Positions 9,445 through 19,005 are shown, counted from the stretch's first letter. The stretch is 64,000 bases of DNA from an uncultured Tidjanibacter sp. (GCA_947852905.1 CANTVF010000002.1:186001-250000); one strand, 5' to 3'. Numbers and translations: made by a program. Notes: a model not told the origin generated them from the sequence alone.

Positions 9445-9938
9445 ATCCTATTCCATAAATAATCCGGCAAAACAATATCCCGCCGGGAATTGCCATATAT
9501 TAAACCGTGCCGCCCCGAACGACACTTCCCATTCAAACAAATCGGTTCACGTCGGCATCCCGCTCATGCGGCGACGGCTTCGGACATTACCGTACACCGC
9601 GGACAATTCCGACTCCTAAACCCGGTACGACCGTCCCCACTTTCATCGCACGGCAGAAAGTTCATCTTTACAAACGGTCGGAATCCTACTGCGATAACAC
9701 AGATTCTAATATCAAGTCCTCAAAACCGACAGTTATCCGACAACGACCGCAAACGTCTGTAACCCGTACAACCTGTACCGTTTCCCATTCCCTGACAAAC
9801 CGTTTCATCACGGCCGCTCACCACACGCATTCCGACGGGGCCGGTGCCGCCGGCCGGAAACGTACGACTCGACTTCGGCCGCTACAATGCCGACCGGCAC
9901 GTTCCGCATCCGTCGCAATACCGCTACCGCAACCGGCA
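9445..9938. other. Intergenic, no gene seen
   Basis: A 494-bp gap between the flippase start and the rlmN end, both on the minus strand. Open frames here are low-complexity Arg/Thr-rich shadows. No tRNA, strong hairpin or promoter consensus was recognised. Confidence 0.5.
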
Positions 9939-10970
9939 TCAGCGTTCCATACCTTCGGTAGACAACAGGCCGCAGGCTGCCTGAATATCCTCTCCGCGCG
10001 AAGCCCGTATGGTCGTTATTATCCCCTTACGGGAGAGGGCGTCGCGAAACGCCTCCATCTTTCTGTCGTCGGGACTGAAAAACGGCGATCCGGGAATCTT
10101 ATGAAAACGTATCAGATTTATCCTGCACTTCAGTCCGTCGAGCAGACGGGCGAGTTCGCGCACATGCGCAGGAGAATCGTTCAGTCCCGCCATGACGATA
10201 TATTCGAAACTGACCCTGCGCTGGCCGCCGAAATCGTACTCCTTCAGCATCTCGACCACATCCCTTACGGCATACGCCTTCTCGACGGGCATCACCTGCA
10301 CCCTCTGTTCAGGAAACGGATTGTGGAGGCTCACAGCCAGATGCACCCGCGTGGAATCCATGAAACGACGCAACGAGGGCAGCACTCCGGATGTGGAGAC
10401 AGTAATACGTGTCGGACTCCAGCCGTAGCCCCACGGCGAAGTCAGCACTTCGAGCGAATCCAATACGTTATCCAGATTGTCGAACGGCTCGCCCATACCC
10501 ATATATACCATATTGGTCAGCCGGTCGCGTTCGGGCAGCGAAGCCATCTGGTTGAGTATGTCACCCGCCGAGAGCTGGCCGCGAAGCCCCTGTCGGCCGG
10601 TCATGCAGAACGCGCACCCCATACGGCATCCGGCCTGCGACGATACGCACAGCGTAGCCCTGTCGCCGTCTGGTATATAAGCCGATTCCACATAATGTCC
10701 CGCAGGAGTACGGTACAGATATTTTTTCGTTCCGTCAGCCGACTCGGCCACCCTTTCCGGCGCACTAAGCCCGACAGTATATCTTTCGGCGAGCTTCGTG
10801 CGCCCCGCCAGAGAGATATCCGTCATCGCATCTATCTCAGAGACACCTTTCCTGTAAAGCCAGGCAGCGATCTGCCCTGCCGCGTAACGGGGCAATCCCG
10901 CCTCCGCCGCCACAGCGCCGAGCTGAGCGAGTGTCTTGCCGTAAAGAGGCTCCTTCTCCGTATTATCCAT
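9939..10970 (-). CDS. rlmN: 23S rRNA/tRNA (adenine-C2)-methyltransferase RlmN
   Basis: Radical-SAM enzyme that makes 2-methyladenosine at A2503 of 23S rRNA and at A37 of some tRNAs. The 343-residue protein has the radical-SAM cluster motif CRMGCAFC (CxxxCxxC), the MGMGEPFDN motif, the GCRMG/AGCRMG context, and near the C-terminus the methyl-carrying cysteine in IQAACGLL. The N-terminal accessory domain (TLAQLGAVAAEAGLPRYAAGQIAAWLY) is also typical. The start could be 10970 or the in-frame ATG 12 bp upstream at 10982; the first is favoured by family length. The gene lies 150 bp downstream of tRNA-Ala on the same strand, probably on the same primary transcript. Confidence 0.96.
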   Translation of the reverse strand: MDNTEKEPLYGKTLAQLGAVAAEAGLPRYAAGQIAAWLYRKGVSEIDAMTDISLAGRTKLAERYTVGLSAPERVAESADGTKKYLYRTPAGHYVESAYIPDGDRATLCVSSQAGCRMGCAFCMTGRQGLRGQLSAGDILNQMASLPERDRLTNMVYMGMGEPFDNLDNVLDSLEVLTSPWGYGWSPTRITVSTSGVLPSLRRFMDSTRVHLAVSLHNPFPEQRVQVMPVEKAYAVRDVVEMLKEYDFGGQRRVSFEYIVMAGLNDSPAHVRELARLLDGLKCRINLIRFHKIPGSPFFSPDDRKMEAFRDALSRKGIITTIRASRGEDIQAACGLLSTEGMER

Positions 10971-11123
10971 ACCAATCGCCATGCATTGCCGGCACCGCGT
11001 TTTTCGGCGCGGATGATCCGCGCCGAAAGCATATGCCGTATAAAAAATGAGGCCGCCCTTCCTCGGACGGCCTTTAACAATCATCTCCTGCAAATCTGCC
11101 GACTTCACCGCCGGAGACACTTG

Positions 11124-11197
11124 TGGAGAATACCGGAATCGAACCGGTGACCTTTTGAATGCCATTCAAACGCTCTAGCCAACTGAGCTAATTCCCC
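11124..11197 (-). tRNA. tRNA-Ala (anticodon GGC)
   Basis: A 74-nt cloverleaf on the minus strand: acceptor GGGGAAT paired with ATTCTCC, D arm GCTC-GAGC, anticodon arm TTTGA-TCAAA around loop ATGGCAT (anticodon GGC, alanine), variable AGGTC, and T arm ACCGG-CCGGT with TTCGAAT. The CCA end is not encoded, so it must be added by a nucleotidyltransferase. A consensus promoter precedes it. Confidence 0.96.
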
Positions 11198-11225
11198 TTC
11201 GTCTTAATCATTGACTTTACCGGCA

Positions 11226-11255
11226 CAAATATAACCATATTTTCCCAACACGCAA
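11226..11255 (-). promoter_or_regulatory. Bacteroidota-type promoter for tRNA-Ala (and rlmN)
   Basis: Reading on the minus strand, TTG at 11255-11253 is followed after exactly 19 nt by TATATTTG at 11233-11226. This matches the phylum consensus TTTG/TTG-N19-TAnnTTTG. The box lies 28 nt upstream of the tRNA 5' end. Confidence 0.75.
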
Positions 11256-11306
11256 CCTCATGTACAACTAAAAAGCATCACGACAAGCAACGCAACAACC
11301 GCGACG

Positions 11307-12215
11307 TCACTCTCCCGGCACGTCACCTGTCGCACGTCGCGCTGCATACATGCTGTCTATCATACCGTCGGCCAGCCCCCTGACAGGCACGTATATGTGA
11401 TCGGCATCCGTCAGACGCGCAATGGTAAGGAAAATAGTCGCGGCCGGAACTATTACGTCGGCACGGTCGGCCTTGAGACCGAAACGCTCCATACGCTCCT
11501 GCGGAGACAAAGGCGAAAGCCGTCCGTAAAGTTCTTCGAGACTGTCTATGCCGAGCATCTGCCCGCGCGCGGCACCTTCGCTCTCGGCCATACGGTACAG
11601 CCTGTTGATATTGCCCCCCGATCCTATTATATTTATAGCCCCGTAACGTTCCCGCAAAGCGGCAATATCGGACTCCAGCCTGCGCCAAGCGTCTGGCAGT
11701 ACCTTTCCGCTCAGCATTCTGACAGTGCCTATGTCGTATGATCCCGAAGACACCAGTTCGCCGCGCACCATGAGGTTGATCTCGGTACTGCCGCCGCCGA
11801 CATCCACATACACGTAATTACCATTACGATCCTCGGTACACTCCATATGATTGTTATAAATCATACGAGCCTCCTGACGTCCGTCGATAATCTCTATGTC
11901 TATCCCGGTCTCCTTCCTAACTTTACGGATGATATCCGGCCCGTTGGAGGCATCCCGCATGGCCGACGTGGCACAGGCACGGTAAACAGACACGTCGTAT
12001 ATTTTCATCAACTGGGCATACGCCTTCATGAGCCGCACCAGATTGGCGGATTTCTTTTTGGATATCTCCCCTTTCGGGAAGACGTCGAATCCCAGTCTGA
12101 GCGGCACGCGCAGCAGCAACGCCTTATCCAACGCGCCCGATCGTTCCTCCCTCTTTATCAACAGTCTCACCGCATTGGACCCTATGTCTATAGCAGCATA
12201 ACAATCGCCTTCCAT
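11307..12215 (-). CDS. Ppx/GppA-family exopolyphosphatase
   Basis: Member of the ASKHA-fold phosphatases that remove terminal phosphate from polyphosphate or convert pppGpp to ppGpp. The 302-residue protein has phosphate-1 motif AAIDIGSNAVRLLI, phosphate-2 motif YVDVGGGSTEI, and the adenosine-type GSGGN motif in the second half. It is only as long as the catalytic core and lacks the C-terminal HD-like domain of E. coli Ppx, which is common in this phylum. It follows ppk1 by 62 bp on the same strand, which supports a polyphosphate role over a pppGpp role. Confidence 0.9.
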   Translation of the reverse strand: MEGDCYAAIDIGSNAVRLLIKREERSGALDKALLLRVPLRLGFDVFPKGEISKKKSANLVRLMKAYAQLMKIYDVSVYRACATSAMRDASNGPDIIRKVRKETGIDIEIIDGRQEARMIYNNHMECTEDRNGNYVYVDVGGGSTEINLMVRGELVSSGSYDIGTVRMLSGKVLPDAWRRLESDIAALRERYGAINIIGSGGNINRLYRMAESEGAARGQMLGIDSLEELYGRLSPLSPQERMERFGLKADRADVIVPAATIFLTIARLTDADHIYVPVRGLADGMIDSMYAARRATGDVPGE

Positions 12216-12277
12216 AACACTTCTCGATTACCACGATGGCGTCTTCACCTCATCAGCCGGCCGAATCCGATACTTTC

Positions 12278-14371
12278 TTATTCGCTCCCTCCCGAAATCG
12301 AGCATTCCACAGCACCGCTTTCTGCGGCATAATGTTCGTACAGTTTTTCCTGCGACCGGAAAGGTTTCCCGTCGGCAGCCGGCCACGGACGGTTTTCTCC
12401 GGAGCCGTCCACCACGTGCCCTTTCATCGTATCCCGTAATCCGTAATCGACCACCAGCCGCAAATCGGCTTTTATGGCCTCGTCGTAGACCGGAGCCACG
12501 ACTTCGATACGGTTGTCGAGGTTGCGCGGCATGAAATCCGCCGAACCTATAAAAATCTTCTCCTCGCCACCGGCTGCAAAGATAAATATTCTGGAATGTT
12601 CCAGATAACGGTCTATAATGCCGTTTATCCGGATATTGTCGCTTACTCCCGGAATACCCGGCACCAACGAACAGTTACCGCGCACCAACAACTCTACGGG
12701 CACACCGCACGAAGACGCCTCGTACAGCTTGCGCACCATTTTCTCGTCTGTAATATGGTTTATCTTGATGCGTATGTATGCCGGACGCCCCGCCCGTTTG
12801 TTACGTATCTCGTCGTTTATGAGTTTAATGAAACGTTTCTTCATATCGTTCGGAGAAACCAGCAACTCCTTGAATTTGACCGGCACATATGGTTTCTCTA
12901 TGAACGAGAATACGGAATCCACCTCGCGGGTTATACGTCTGTCGGCCGTCATGAGCATATAATCGGTATACACGCGCGCATTCCCCTCATGGAAATTTCC
13001 CGTACTCACGCAAGCTATGTCGTTACCGGACTTCATACCTATGTGCGTTATCTTTGAGTGCACCTTAAGCCCTTCCACTCCGAATACCACATGTATCCCG
13101 GCCTCCTGCATCTGTTTGGACCAGTTTATGTTCGACGCCTCGTCGAAACGCGCCAACAGCTCTATCACCACCGTCACCTTCTTTCCGTTGCGGGCGGCGC
13201 ATATCAACGCCTTGATGACTTTGGAATCCCTCGCCAGACGATAAAGCGTGGTCTTGATACTCCGCACCTCCTTATGGATCGCTGCCTCCTGCAAAAGCCT
13301 TATGTAATAATCGAAACTGTGATAAGGCACGTGTATGTAACGGTCGCCGCCGCGAATCATGGAAAGCATGCTTCCTCCGCCTTCCAACTCCGGCTTCGCC
13401 AGCGGTTCCCACACAGGATACTTCAAATCGGAACGGCCGCAATCGGGGAACGACATCAAATCCTTGTGATTGGGGTAACGACCGCCCGCCGACAGTGTAT
13501 CGAGTTCGTCGAGACTGAGCTTGCCCAACACCTTTTTCAAAAGGTCTTTCGGCATCTCTCCGTCGTAAACCACCCTGAGCGCATCGCCGTTCTTGCGGCT
13601 ACGCACGCCCTGCACGATCTTCTGCATGACGCCGTTGCGGGGGTCGTTGTCTATCTCCATCTCCGCGTCTTTCGTAAACTTGAACGCATAAGCCTCGAAA
13701 TCGACGTAATCCATACCGGCGAAAATCATCGGTAGACAGCAACGTATAATATCGTCCACATACATTAGATAGCTTTTACCGTCGCTGTCCGGCAGGCGCA
13801 CGAAACGGCCGCATACGGAAACGGGCAACTCGATCAACGCATAGTCCGCCCTCTTTTTGGCGTCGGCCGTGCGAAGCCTGACGGCGAGATATATGCTGTC
13901 GTCGGCCGACTCGGTAAGCTGTCTCACGGCCGAGAACCATACCGGACACACGTAACCGCTCATGCGGCGCCTGAAAAGATCGCAGACGAAAGCGCGTTGG
14001 CTCTCGTTCAACTCGCTTTCCGTCAACAGGAATATGTTCTCGTCCCTGAGCCGCCGCAACACATCGGCCACTACCCGACCGTATTCCGCCGAATACGAGT
14101 CATTGAGTTTGTTTATCTGTTTGATGAGTTTGCGGGCATGTTCCTTTTCGCGACCGAAACATTTTCCGTCGCATTCGGCTATCCTGCTCAGCGAAGCTAT
14201 TCTAACCCTGAAAAACTCATCGAGGTTGTTGGAATATATGCCAAGAAAGTTCAGCCTCTCCAACAGCGGCACCTCCGGTTTGGCAGCCTCCTGAAGGATC
14301 CTGTGGTTAAAATACATCCAACTCAGATCCCTGTCTATATAGGCCCCCGACAAATTCTTGTTCTTATACAT
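12278..14371 (-). CDS. ppk1: Polyphosphate kinase 1
   Basis: Reversibly transfers the gamma phosphate of ATP to a growing polyphosphate chain. The 697-residue product has the four PPK1 regions: N-terminal helical domain (YIDRDLSWMYFNHRIL, NNLDEFFRVR), the head domain, and two phospholipase-D-like catalytic domains. The catalytic phospho-His lies in GLKVHSKITHIG. Further family motifs are PYHSFDYYIRLLQEAA, LYRLARDSKV, STGNFHEGNARVYTD and IFIGSADFMPRNLDNRIEV. The start is tight: the conserved DLSWMYFN begins 14 residues in. It forms a pair with the downstream phosphatase gene. Confidence 0.97.
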   Translation of the reverse strand: MYKNKNLSGAYIDRDLSWMYFNHRILQEAAKPEVPLLERLNFLGIYSNNLDEFFRVRIASLSRIAECDGKCFGREKEHARKLIKQINKLNDSYSAEYGRVVADVLRRLRDENIFLLTESELNESQRAFVCDLFRRRMSGYVCPVWFSAVRQLTESADDSIYLAVRLRTADAKKRADYALIELPVSVCGRFVRLPDSDGKSYLMYVDDIIRCCLPMIFAGMDYVDFEAYAFKFTKDAEMEIDNDPRNGVMQKIVQGVRSRKNGDALRVVYDGEMPKDLLKKVLGKLSLDELDTLSAGGRYPNHKDLMSFPDCGRSDLKYPVWEPLAKPELEGGGSMLSMIRGGDRYIHVPYHSFDYYIRLLQEAAIHKEVRSIKTTLYRLARDSKVIKALICAARNGKKVTVVIELLARFDEASNINWSKQMQEAGIHVVFGVEGLKVHSKITHIGMKSGNDIACVSTGNFHEGNARVYTDYMLMTADRRITREVDSVFSFIEKPYVPVKFKELLVSPNDMKKRFIKLINDEIRNKRAGRPAYIRIKINHITDEKMVRKLYEASSCGVPVELLVRGNCSLVPGIPGVSDNIRINGIIDRYLEHSRIFIFAAGGEEKIFIGSADFMPRNLDNRIEVVAPVYDEAIKADLRLVVDYGLRDTMKGHVVDGSGENRPWPAADGKPFRSQEKLYEHYAAESGAVECSISGGSE

Positions 14372-14397
14372 ATACGAATCTCATGAATATTTCATCG

Positions 14398-14405
14398 CAA
14401 AATTA
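14398..14405 (-). promoter_or_regulatory. Possible -7 box for ppk1-ppx
   Basis: TAATTTTG on the minus strand fits TAnnTTTG and lies 26 nt before the ppk1 start. No TTG was found at the standard 19-21 nt spacing, so support is moderate. Confidence 0.4.
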
Positions 14406-14622
14406 ATCTCCACACATAAACAATAACGGCACAGAATGTTACAATCGTGTTACATCTGCACATCTTCTGCCAATGCCGATAAAATACAATGCAAAAATGC
14501 TGCCGCCACGCCAATCGCCCTGCAACGCTTAACTCACTATATACAAACCACTTGACAACACCACAACTGCATATGACGCATATAAAAAAACATACGGCTT
14601 CATTTTTTCGGATTTTTGTTCT

Positions 14623-14630
14623 TATATTTG
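14623..14630 (+). promoter_or_regulatory. Possible -7 box for the TonB-like gene
   Basis: TATATTTG is an exact TAnnTTTG match 49 nt upstream of the start at 14680, downstream of a T-rich stretch. The -33 element is not clear. The rest of the 14372-14679 gap shows no gene; the minus-strand open frame in it is Cys/Trp-rich and not credible. Confidence 0.5.
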
Positions 14631-14679
14631 TGAGTGGAAAACCGTTCACTTTAACAGGATAAATTAAACACTCTCATAC

Positions 14680-15372
14680 ATGGAAGTCAAGAAGAGCAAA
14701 AAGGCCGACTTGGAGAACAAGAAGGGCTTGTTTATGGAGATAGGGCTGGTCATATCCCTTGCCATAGTCATAATTATGTTCAGTATCAGCCAACGGGAAA
14801 AGGTGGTTGAGAATTTCGACATGGGAACCATCGCGGATGAAGTCGAAGTTATTGACGTGACGGTAGAGGAAGAGCCTGAAGTTCCGAAGGAGCACGTTCA
14901 GCAACAGACCGTTGCAGTCATCACCGACATATTGCAGGTGGTAAGGAACGATGCGCAAATCGAAACCGAAATTGACTGGATAGATTTCGAAAGCGACGAT
15001 GACATCGTGATAGAGCCTATCAAGGTGGAAACCGAAGAGATCGAAGAAGAAACCATATTCATCGTAGCCGAGCAGAAACCCACGTTCCAAGGCGGAGACC
15101 TCAATGTGTTCCGTAACTGGGTACAGTCCCGTCTGGAATACCCGGATCTCGCCAGAGAAAACAACATACAGGGTACCGTAAACATTACATTCGTTGTAGA
15201 AAAGGACGGCAGATTGACTCATATAGAGGTTTTGCGTTCTCCGGACGAAATGTTGTCAGAAGAGGTTATTAAAGTAGTGTCAAGGTCGCCTAAATGGGAG
15301 CCTGCGCGCCAGAGAGATGTGCCGATACGATTCAAATACTCTATGCCTGTAGTTTTCAAACTCCAGAATTAA
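14680..15372 (+). CDS. TonB-family energy-transducer-like protein
   Basis: A 230-residue inner-membrane protein that resembles TonB, which couples the proton motive force to outer-membrane receptors. It has a lysine-rich cytoplasmic start, one membrane helix at about residues 18-36 (FMEIGLVISLAIVIIMFSI), an acidic periplasmic stretch instead of the usual Pro-Lys spacer (EEEPEVPKE, EIEEE), and a C-terminal TonB domain (about 148-228). The C-terminal domain has YPDLARENNIQGTVNITFVVEKDG and LLSEEV-like, SPKWEPARQRDVPIRFKYSMPVVFKL patterns typical of Bacteroidota TonB boxes. No ExbB/ExbD genes are adjacent. A Rho-independent terminator follows. Confidence 0.9.
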   Translation: MEVKKSKKADLENKKGLFMEIGLVISLAIVIIMFSISQREKVVENFDMGTIADEVEVIDVTVEEEPEVPKEHVQQQTVAVITDILQVVRNDAQIETEIDWIDFESDDDIVIEPIKVETEEIEEETIFIVAEQKPTFQGGDLNVFRNWVQSRLEYPDLARENNIQGTVNITFVVEKDGRLTHIEVLRSPDEMLSEEVIKVVSRSPKWEPARQRDVPIRFKYSMPVVFKLQN

Positions 15373-15406
15373 CGGTAACGAATCGGAAAATCGACTGTAT
15401 TACGAG

Positions 15407-15441
15407 AAACGGGACATCTCTCAACGGTGTCCCGTTTCTTA
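15407..15441 (+). terminator. Rho-independent terminator after the TonB-like gene
   Basis: A 10-bp stem (15407-15416 with 15428-15437) starts with AAACGGG and ends in CCCGTTT, followed by a short U-rich tract. Confidence 0.8.
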
Positions 15442-15842
15442 TATCTATTTTCGGCGATAGAACAAACCGTAAAGAACGTACAGACAACGAGCGTAACGGA
15501 AATTTTTTGTTATATTTGAATCATACGATGAGGTAAACTATGTAACTCGCCCCGACAAATGGGGGCAATCGTCGGCGTATCCGACATGCCAGACAAACAC
15601 GAACAACTATTGTATGCCGCATAAATAATATAATACGAGTATCCGATTCGAATAATGCATGCGAGCCGGAATGCAGTCAGACTTCAACCGACGACTCGGT
15701 CGTTGATTACGGAATTACCGAACATATAGCGCACGCTACGTTCATCCGGCCGCATAACGACCGGATATTATCCGGAAACTATCGGACAAGACATGCGGCA
15801 ATAACGACACCGGTACGACAGCCGGTTTGAGAAATTCGATTT
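15442..15842. other. Upstream region of hflX
   Basis: TATATTTG at 15511-15518 fits the -7 consensus on the plus strand, and would give a leader of about 320 nt before hflX. Near its start is a minimal ATG-TAA reading frame at 15539. No -33 TTG is at the standard spacing. The remainder holds no recognisable gene or strong hairpin. Confidence 0.4.
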
Positions 15843-17051
15843 ATGACAGAAGACAAGAAAACGATAATTACCGAAGAGCCTACCGTAGAGAAAGCCGTGC
15901 TGGTGGCCGTAGTAAAAGACCGTCAAGACGCAAGGCAATGCGAGGAATATCTCGACGAACTGGAATTTCTCGCCGAGACGGCAGGAATAACCACGGCCAA
16001 AAGATTCACACAGAAACTTCCGACGCCGAGTTCCCGTACTTACGTAGGTCCCGGGAAACTGGAAGAGATTGCCGCATTCACCGAAGAGAACGACATAGAC
16101 GTGGTGATATTCGACGACGAACTGTCGCCCTCGCAGACACGCAACATAGAGAAGGCGCTCGGCCGCCGCATAACAGACCGCACCCGACTGATACTCGACA
16201 TATTCGTACAACGCGCTCAAACCGCCTACGCCAAAACGCAGGTGAAACTCGCCCAATACGAATACATGCTTCCGAGACTCACGGGTATGTGGACACACCT
16301 CGAAAGGCAGCGTGGCGGTACCGGCACCCGCGGCGGATCCGGAGAACGTGAGATAGAAACCGACCGACGCGTAATACGCAACAACATAGCCAAACTGAAG
16401 GAGGAACTCAAAAAGATCGACCGCCAGATGGCCGTGCAACGCGGTAACCGCGGCAGTCTCGTACGCGTATCGCTCGTCGGATATACCAACGTGGGTAAAT
16501 CCACTATCATGAATCTGATAAGCAAAAGCGACGTATTCGCCGAAAACAAACTTTTCGCGACGCTCGATACGACCGTCAGGAAAGTGGTGCTCGACAATCT
16601 GCCGTTCCTGCTTTCCGACACTGTCGGTTTCATCCGCAAGCTGCCCACCCAACTGGTGGAATCGTTCAAATCGACGCTCGACGAAGTCCGCGAGGCAGAC
16701 CTGCTGTTGCATGTGGTGGACATATCCCACCCCAATTTCGAGGAACAGATAGCCGTCGTCAACGACACTCTCCGCGAAATAGGCGCCGGGGACAAGCCGA
16801 CATTCATCATATTCAACAAAATCGACGCATTCACCTATACCCCAAAAGACGAAGACGACCTGAGTCCGGCCACAAGGGAAAACATGTCGCTCGAAGAGAT
16901 CATGAAAAGCTGGATGGCCAAAGGCGACACCCCCTGCATATTCATTTCGGCAAAGGAGCGCACGAACATAGACAAGCTGCGCGGAGACTTGTACGGCATG
17001 GTGAGGGAGATACATGCGGGACGATACCCGTTCAACAACTTCCTGTACTGA
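15843..17051 (+). CDS. hflX: GTPase HflX
   Basis: Ribosome-associated GTPase that splits or rescues stalled 70S ribosomes under stress. The 402-residue product has the HflX N-terminal domain with the glycine-rich linker (RQRGGTGTRGGSGEREIE at about 157-174) that contacts rRNA, and a GTPase domain: G1 GYTNVGKST, G2 TLDTTVRKV, G3 DTVGFIRKLPTQLVESFKSTL, G4 NKID, and G5 near ISAKE. The start at 15843 follows a long leader. It is followed by upp after 110 bp on the same strand. Confidence 0.96.
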   Translation: MTEDKKTIITEEPTVEKAVLVAVVKDRQDARQCEEYLDELEFLAETAGITTAKRFTQKLPTPSSRTYVGPGKLEEIAAFTEENDIDVVIFDDELSPSQTRNIEKALGRRITDRTRLILDIFVQRAQTAYAKTQVKLAQYEYMLPRLTGMWTHLERQRGGTGTRGGSGEREIETDRRVIRNNIAKLKEELKKIDRQMAVQRGNRGSLVRVSLVGYTNVGKSTIMNLISKSDVFAENKLFATLDTTVRKVVLDNLPFLLSDTVGFIRKLPTQLVESFKSTLDEVREADLLLHVVDISHPNFEEQIAVVNDTLREIGAGDKPTFIIFNKIDAFTYTPKDEDDLSPATRENMSLEEIMKSWMAKGDTPCIFISAKERTNIDKLRGDLYGMVREIHAGRYPFNNFLY

Positions 17052-17161
17052 TAGCCACCATGCCACCCTATACGGACGAAGCATATCTGCCGGAATATGC
17101 TAAGACCGACGAAACAGTTCCGGATGCGGAGGTTTATTGAAAACAAAAAACGAACGATGCC

Positions 17162-17815
17162 ATGATACGTATTTTCGACCGAGAGAACACAGTTCTCAAC
17201 CGATTCATCGCCGAACTGCGCGACGTAGAGATTCAAAAGGATAGCATGAGATTCCGACGCAACCTCGAACGCATCGGTGAAATCATGGCCTACGAGATAA
17301 GCAAGACGCTCCACTACTCGCCATGTACCGTCGAAACCCCGCTCGGAGAAGCGGAAACCATGTTGCCGGACGACGACATAGTAATAGCGACCATACTGCG
17401 AGCCGGAATACCGTTCCAGCAAGGTTTCCTCAATTACTTCGACGGCGCCGCGAGCGCATTCGTATCCGCCTACCGCAAACACCGCAAAGACGGCTCCTTT
17501 AACGTAAATGTCGAATACGTCTCATGCCCGGACCTGAACGGAAAAACCTTGCTGTTGGTAGACACCATGCTCGCTACTGGCACCTCGTCGGTCATGGTTT
17601 ACGATACGCTCGTGGAGCGTCACGGCATGCCCGAACGCACACACGTCGCAGCGGCGATAGCGAGCGAGGAAGGTGTGGGCAACCTGTTGGAGCACATGCC
17701 GGCGGAAACGATGATATGGTGCGGAGCGGTAGACGCCGAAATGACGCGGCAATCCTACATAGTACCGGGGCTGGGCGATGCAGGCGATCTGGCATACGGC
17801 CGCAAACGGGACTGA
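17162..17815 (+). CDS. upp: Uracil phosphoribosyltransferase
   Basis: Salvages uracil with PRPP to UMP. The 217-residue protein has the PRPP-binding loop LLLVDTMLATGTS, the conserved ILRAGIPFQQG and the C-terminal uracil-binding IVPGLGDAGDLAYG. Length and motifs match the family. Copy A of the interspersed repeat begins 58 bp after its stop. Confidence 0.96.
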   Translation: MIRIFDRENTVLNRFIAELRDVEIQKDSMRFRRNLERIGEIMAYEISKTLHYSPCTVETPLGEAETMLPDDDIVIATILRAGIPFQQGFLNYFDGAASAFVSAYRKHRKDGSFNVNVEYVSCPDLNGKTLLLVDTMLATGTSSVMVYDTLVERHGMPERTHVAAAIASEEGVGNLLEHMPAETMIWCGAVDAEMTRQSYIVPGLGDAGDLAYGRKRD

Positions 17816-17873
17816 CTCTCTACGGGCACAACAATAACGGCATGTGCGAACGCTCCGGAAACCGGATGTCGAA

Positions 17874-18034
17874 GGGGTTGTGTCAAAACGCTGAGTTTTA
17901 ACGCACACCCTTTAAGAGGTATGAGAACGGGTAAGATACAAGTGAATGTGTGAGGGCGACAGGAGTTTACCGGAGATAAATAACTTAGCCCAAAGCACGA
18001 TATGAACGATACAGATTGCCCGTTATGACACACC
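17874..18034 (+). repeat. Interspersed repeat, copy A
   Basis: 161-bp element that recurs at 43014-43171 (inverted) and 62814-62974. It begins with an imperfect hairpin (GGGGTTGTGTCAAAACG with GTTTTAACGCACACCC) and ends in AGATTGCCCGTTATGACACA then CC. The outer ends form an imperfect terminal inverted repeat: TGTGTCAAAACG at the left matches the complement of the right end at 11 of 12 positions. Conserved internal blocks are GAACGGGTAAGAT, GTGTGAGGGCGA and AAATAACTTAGCCC. It encodes no credible protein. It looks like a MITE-like or BIME-like element. It sits between upp and a convergent lipoprotein gene. Confidence 0.8.
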
Positions 18035-18086
18035 GCATAACGATGCGTCTCATATCCAGAAACCGGGAAAGCGATAATTAATCCCT

Positions 18087-18128
18087 GCGCCGAAGATACT
18101 TTAAAAAAAAGTATCTTCGGCGCTTTTT
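18087..18128 (+). terminator. Rho-independent terminator
   Basis: A 13-bp perfect stem (18087-18099 with 18111-18123) beginning GCGCCGAAG, an A-rich loop and a TTTTT tract. It is the first strong terminator after upp, downstream of repeat copy A. Confidence 0.85.
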
Positions 18129-18424
18129 CAAACTATTTTGTACGGTCTTGGGCTATCTTACCAGCCATACCAATACTACATAATCGCCATAATACAAGTC
18201 TTGCAAACTCTTCACACCCAAAACAAACAAAATCAATTAATCAGCATACACCTAAATCTGCCCTATATTCGGTACAAATACTTTTGTTTCAGAATCCAGT
18301 CTTATAGCAACGGATGCAGGCCAGACAAAACGGTAAGTTCATATCCATCGAAACAGTTCTCATAACCGACGAAACGACCGCAAAAAAGAGTACCCATACA
18401 CCTTTTGATGTACGAGAGAACAAT

Positions 18425-18458
18425 AAAAATCCCGCCAATTGATCTACTGGCGAGATTT
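18425..18458 (-). terminator. Terminator of the small lipoprotein gene
   Basis: On the minus strand, a stem of about 10 bp with one mismatch (18448-18458 with 18427-18437) is followed by a T-rich tract. It lies 80 bp after the stop of the gene at 18538-19005. The interval 18129-18424 is AT-rich and shows no gene. Confidence 0.7.
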
Positions 18459-18537
18459 ATAAATTGCTATTTGTTTGGCGTTGAACGGTAATACGTTCTA
18501 ATGCTACTCTTTGCAGCACGGTAAACAATATACCGGC

Positions 18538-19005
18538 TTATCTTAACGGAGCATCGACCGGATTGCCATCCTTAAAGAAATCGTCGGTAAAAGTAAAAAC
18601 GTATTCCCGATACCATTCCCGCTCTGTCTTCAGTACGTAATTGTCCTCGATAAACAACCCTTCCGAAAACTTGTGTTTAACACGATATTCCCCGTCCTCG
18701 ATATACAAAACCCTATATTCAAAAAACGGTTCGGCAAAACCGCCGCCCATATATGAATAACATTCAGTATGTTCTTCATCCGGTGCTATCGAGATAATCT
18801 CTTGGGGTCTATCATAATAATACTCGTTATCAACATATGAATCCTCATAACACCTGATCGTAACTTCTTTTGTCGTATTGTTCCTAAAGATGTATTCGGC
18901 GGTATAGATCGTTTCGACGATAGGCTCTCCGATCTTCTCAGAACATTGCGAGGTCATTCCGACAATCAGACAGCTTAAAATCAATATCGTAAAAATTCTT
19001 TTCAT
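18538..19005 (-). CDS. Small lipoprotein of a paralogous family
   Basis: A 155-residue exported protein. Residues 1-19 are a signal peptide (IFTILILSCLIVGMTS) and Cys21 is the likely lipidation site. The mature part is rich in Tyr, Glu and Asp, with YIFRNNTTKEVTI near the start and WYREYVFTFTDDFFKDG at the end. The same layout, including the pattern Y-F-NN and the end Y-E-FTD-FF, recurs in the broken gene at 54271-54700, so the two are paralogs. Base composition is clearly more AT-rich than neighbouring genes, a possible sign of recent acquisition. Function unknown. It is convergent with upp, with a terminator of its own. Confidence 0.7.
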   Translation of the reverse strand: MKRIFTILILSCLIVGMTSQCSEKIGEPIVETIYTAEYIFRNNTTKEVTIRCYEDSYVDNEYYYDRPQEIISIAPDEEHTECYSYMGGGFAEPFFEYRVLYIEDGEYRVKHKFSEGLFIEDNYVLKTEREWYREYVFTFTDDFFKDGNPVDAPLR

